This document shows, piece by piece, positions 6,314 to 8,167 of a stretch of 8,167 nt of DNA. Below the pieces are notes generated by a model that saw nothing but the letters and a program-made list of their open reading frames with translations, ran no database searches and was not told the DNA's origin. How positions within the stretch are numbered: the stretch's first letter is position 1; each line of letters begins with the position of its first letter. A program made the position numbers and the translations under genes. Origin of the DNA: Polaromonas sp. (GTDB lineage Bacteria > Pseudomonadota > Gammaproteobacteria > Burkholderiales > Burkholderiaceae_C); the NCBI GenBank assembly GCA_013205645.1, contig JABMMH010000142.1:1-8167 (forward strand). Direction: 5' to 3'.

Positions 6314-6427
6314 TCAGCAGAAAATAAACGCGAGCATGGCCGCATCGTCGGCCAAGTTCAGCATGGCGTATTCCGACACGCGGTAGCTGAACATGGTCAG
6401 CCGTTCGATCCAGTGGTCTGTTTTCAT
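6314..6427 (-). CDS. Doubtful 37-residue ORF downstream of chrA
   Basis: After the chrA stop, and 24 nt further along the minus strand, an ATG opens a 37-codon frame (MKTDHWIERLTMFSYRVSEY at its start) that ends at TGA 6314. Codon choice is similar to the neighbours (GCC, GCG, CTG, ATC). There is no clear Shine-Dalgarno, only GAG about 13 nt upstream. I recognise no family, signal peptide or membrane helix. The frame overlaps an inverted repeat at 6356-6392, which could be the real feature. It may be a small protein, a gene remnant or chance. Confidence 0.2.
   Translation of the reverse strand: MKTDHWIERLTMFSYRVSEYAMLNLADDAAMLAFIFC
6356..6392. repeat. Two-part inverted repeat between convergent operons
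   Basis: GTTCAGC (6356-6362) pairs with GCTGAAC (6386-6392). Inside it GCGT (6366-6369) pairs with ACGC (6378-6381), giving up to 11 base pairs in one interrupted stem with an 8-base loop. It lies between the 3' ends of the phn operon and chrA, where transcripts from both strands should stop. No T-tract follows on either strand, so it is not a classical intrinsic terminator. It could instead protect 3' ends or assist Rho-dependent ending. Confidence 0.3.
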
Positions 6428-6451
6428 ACCGGCGTTGTCTCGGGTTTATTT

Positions 6452-7819
6452 TCAGTTGGAGAGCAGCGTGATGGCAACGCCCAACAGGCCGCAAACGCCA
6501 ATGACATGAATCACGTTGCGCTGGTATTTGAACAGCGCAACCGCTGCGGCGACCGCGATCACCGCGGAAGGCACGTCAAAGGCGCCGCTAAAGCCTTGCG
6601 GCCACAGCACGTGGTAACCAAAGAACATGGCCAGGTTCAAGATGACGCCGACGACGGCCGCTGTGATGGCGGTCAAGGGTGCGGTGAACTTGAGGTCGTT
6701 GTGCGTGCTTTCCACCAATGGGCCGCCCGCCAAGATGAACATAAACGACGGCAGAAAAGTAAACCAAGTCACCAAGCTGGCGGCGACAGCTCCGGCCAGA
6801 AATAAGCTCTCTGGACCCAACACTTCTTTGACGTAACCGCCGATGAAGCCAACAAAAGCCACCACCATGATCAGCGGGCCGGGCGTGGTTTCACCCAACG
6901 CCAAGCCATCGATCATTTGCGTTGCGGTGGCCCAGCCGAATTGGTCTACTGCGCCTTGGTAAACATAGGGCAGCACCGCGTAGGCGCCGCCAAATGTCAT
7001 CAACGCCGCCTTGGTGAAAAACCAACTCATTTGCGTGAAGGTGTGGTCCCAGCCAAATTGCAACACCAACCATCCCATGGGCACGGCCCATAACAAGGCA
7101 CCAATGGCCACTACTTGAATCAAGCGCCGCCAGTTGAACAACGCATGCTCAGGCGTGGGTGTGTGGTCATCAATCAGTGCCGCGCCGAAGGACTTGTTTG
7201 AGGCGCCGTGGCCACCGCCGACTTTGAAGGTCTCCGGCGCCAATCGCCCGCCTAGGTAACCAATGAGCGCGGCCCCCACAACGATGAAGGGGAACGGCAC
7301 GTTGAGTGCAAAGATCGCCACAAAACTGGCCGCTGCGATGGCCCACAAGGCATTGTTCTTCAAGGCGCGTGAGCCAATCCGATGCGCCGCATGCACAACG
7401 ATCGCCGTCACCGCAGGCTTGATGCCGTAGAAGATGCCCGCAATCAAAGGCACCTCACCAAAGGCGATGTAGACCCACGTCAGGACGATCAAAATAAACA
7501 ACGATGGCAGTACAAACAGCGCCCCAGCCACGATGCCGCCACGCGTTTTGTGCAGCAGCCAGCCGATGTAAATCGCCAGTTGCTGCGCCTCTGGGCCGGG
7601 CAAGACCATGCAGTAATTGAGCGCATGCAGAAAGCGTTTTTCAGAGATCCAGCGGCGGCGCACCACAAGCTCTTCATGCATGATGGCGATTTGGCCAGCT
7701 GGGCCGCCAAAGCTGATAAAACCCAGCTTGAGCCAGAACCAAAAAGCTTGCCCAAAACTCACCTGCGGCGCAACCTCGCTCAATGTTGCATGGGGGTTTG
7801 ACTCATTTGGGGTGCTCAT
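6452..7819 (-). CDS. chrA: Chromate transporter ChrA (CHR family, long two-domain form)
   Basis: This 455-residue inner-membrane protein belongs to the CHR superfamily, whose characterised members expel chromate from the cytoplasm. It has two homologous halves, the usual long-chain form. The first half carries FGGPAGQIAIMHEELV (37-52), RRWISEKRFLHALNYCMVLPGPEAQQLA (55-82) and a helix ending in LPSLFIL. The second carries TFGGAYAVLPYVYQGAV (275-291) and the GLALGETTPGPLIMVVAFVGF block (305-325). A hydrophilic linker (about 192-230, with GGGHGASNKS) separates them. The ATG overlaps the stop of the upstream chrB remnant as ATGA, and GAGAAAG lies about 5 nt before it as ribosome binding site. The frame is intact and full length, so the transporter should still be made, although its normal translational coupling to chrB is broken. 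Sulfate or another oxyanion as substrate cannot be excluded. Confidence 0.93.
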   Translation of the reverse strand: MSTPNESNPHATLSEVAPQVSFGQAFWFWLKLGFISFGGPAGQIAIMHEELVVRRRWISEKRFLHALNYCMVLPGPEAQQLAIYIGWLLHKTRGGIVAGALFVLPSLFILIVLTWVYIAFGEVPLIAGIFYGIKPAVTAIVVHAAHRIGSRALKNNALWAIAAASFVAIFALNVPFPFIVVGAALIGYLGGRLAPETFKVGGGHGASNKSFGAALIDDHTPTPEHALFNWRRLIQVVAIGALLWAVPMGWLVLQFGWDHTFTQMSWFFTKAALMTFGGAYAVLPYVYQGAVDQFGWATATQMIDGLALGETTPGPLIMVVAFVGFIGGYVKEVLGPESLFLAGAVAASLVTWFTFLPSFMFILAGGPLVESTHNDLKFTAPLTAITAAVVGVILNLAMFFGYHVLWPQGFSGAFDVPSAVIAVAAAVALFKYQRNVIHVIGVCGLLGVAITLLSN

Positions 7820-8167
7820 AGGGCTTTCTCGTTTTGTTGAAAGGTGAACAGCAAGCCATCAAACACGGCAGATGCTGTTGCTAAAAGTTGGTCATCGTCT
7901 TCGATGGTTTGACGCAGGCCTTGAAGCACACTGTCGATGCCTGAGGCTTGCGCTGGCTGAACGCCTCCCACATCAAGGTAATGAACGAACAAGCCAAGAC
8001 GCCCCATCGCAGGACTCGTGAGGCCAAAACTTGCGGCCAACACTTCGAAGGTCACCCGCGAACCCACGTGGCTGAAGGTTGCGCCATCAAAGCCGAAGCC
8101 GAGTGCATTTTAGGGACAGTCCTCGGGCTTGTTGAGCCAAGCGCTGGCCAGTCGATCCACCCAAGGC
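7816..8167 (-). pseudogene. chrB: chrB C-terminal domain, disrupted by stop codon and deletion; 5' part outside window
   Basis: The minus-strand frame that ends at 7816 reads, from the window edge, PWVDRLASAWL, then NKPEDCP, then a TAA stop (8110-8112), then NALGFGFDGATFSHVGSRV and on to a normal ChrB-like end (VHYLDVGGVQPAQ, DDDQLLATASAVFDGLLFTF). This is the C-terminal ChrB domain in the right order. From memory, ChrB homologues have about 14 residues (an IRRFIDP-type segment) after DRLASAWL and before the CP motif, and these are missing here. The usual GFDFDGA is GFGFDGA. ChrB acts as a chromate-responsive regulator or accessory resistance protein. Translation could restart at GTG 8067 to give an 83-residue piece, but this lacks the first conserved block. 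The end overlaps chrA by four bases, the intact chrBA layout. A sequencing error could explain the stop but not the missing segment. Confidence 0.75.

Noticed and set aside
6302..6314. AGCC-CAGTT-GGCT hairpin just after the phn operon as an intrinsic terminator
   Set aside because: The stem is only 4 bp and is followed by an A-rich, not T-rich, stretch on the plus strand.
5371..6345. Long minus-strand ORF (324 codons) opposite the second phnE
   Set aside because: Low-complexity Arg/Gln/His-rich composition and complete overlap with a well-supported permease gene mark it as a shadow frame.
7816..8067. Independent 83-residue gene starting at GTG 8067
   Set aside because: The same frame continues upstream across a single stop codon into further ChrB-like sequence, so it is the tail of a broken chrB rather than a separate gene.

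Overview
The window looks like chromosome from a betaproteobacterium, probably Comamonadaceae (Rhodoferax/Polaromonas/Limnohabitans type). This is inferred from moderately high GC, GC-rich third positions and protein style, not from a marker gene. I see no rRNA, tRNA, CRISPR array, insertion sequence or transposase. Coding density is high and the ends of the window cut two genes.

Layout. (1) 1-533, minus strand: 5' part of a gene for an exported alpha/beta hydrolase of the MetX-like family, running off the left edge. (2) 534-738: a divergent intergenic region. (3) 739-2776, plus strand: a two-gene unit of a small GlcG/HbpS-type (DUF336) protein and a sodium:solute symporter of the SLC5/SGLT type. 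The symporter most probably starts at a TTG codon (1193) behind a good Shine-Dalgarno. (4) 2777-2870: a compact regulatory region with four PhoB-like hexamers spaced exactly 11 bp apart, a -10-like hexamer, and a hairpin that would cover the phnD ribosome binding site. (5) 2871-6294, plus strand: a complete phosphonate/phosphite-type ABC importer, phnD-phnC-phnE-phnE, with tight ATGA overlaps. (6) 6295-6451: the gap between convergent units, with a two-part inverted repeat and a doubtful 37-codon ORF. (7) 6452-8167, minus strand: chrA (chromate transporter), overlapped by the end of a broken chrB whose C-terminal domain carries an in-frame stop and an apparent deletion.

How the genes work together. 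PhnD would capture an organophosphonate, phosphite or phosphate ester in the periplasm and pass it to the two PhnE permeases, driven by the PhnC ATPase. The tandem Pho-box-like repeats suggest the operon is switched on by phosphate starvation. No C-P lyase, phosphonatase or phosphite dehydrogenase gene is in the window, so the fate of the imported compound is not visible here. The DUF336/symporter pair may import a small organic solute of unknown identity. The chrA/chrB unit is a chromate-efflux locus in which the sensor/accessory gene appears to have decayed while the transporter is intact.

No wholly new system is evident. The points most worth a second look are the 11-bp-phased Pho array with its RBS-masking hairpin, the decayed chrB, and the calcium-loop-like motif at the mature N-terminus of PhnD.
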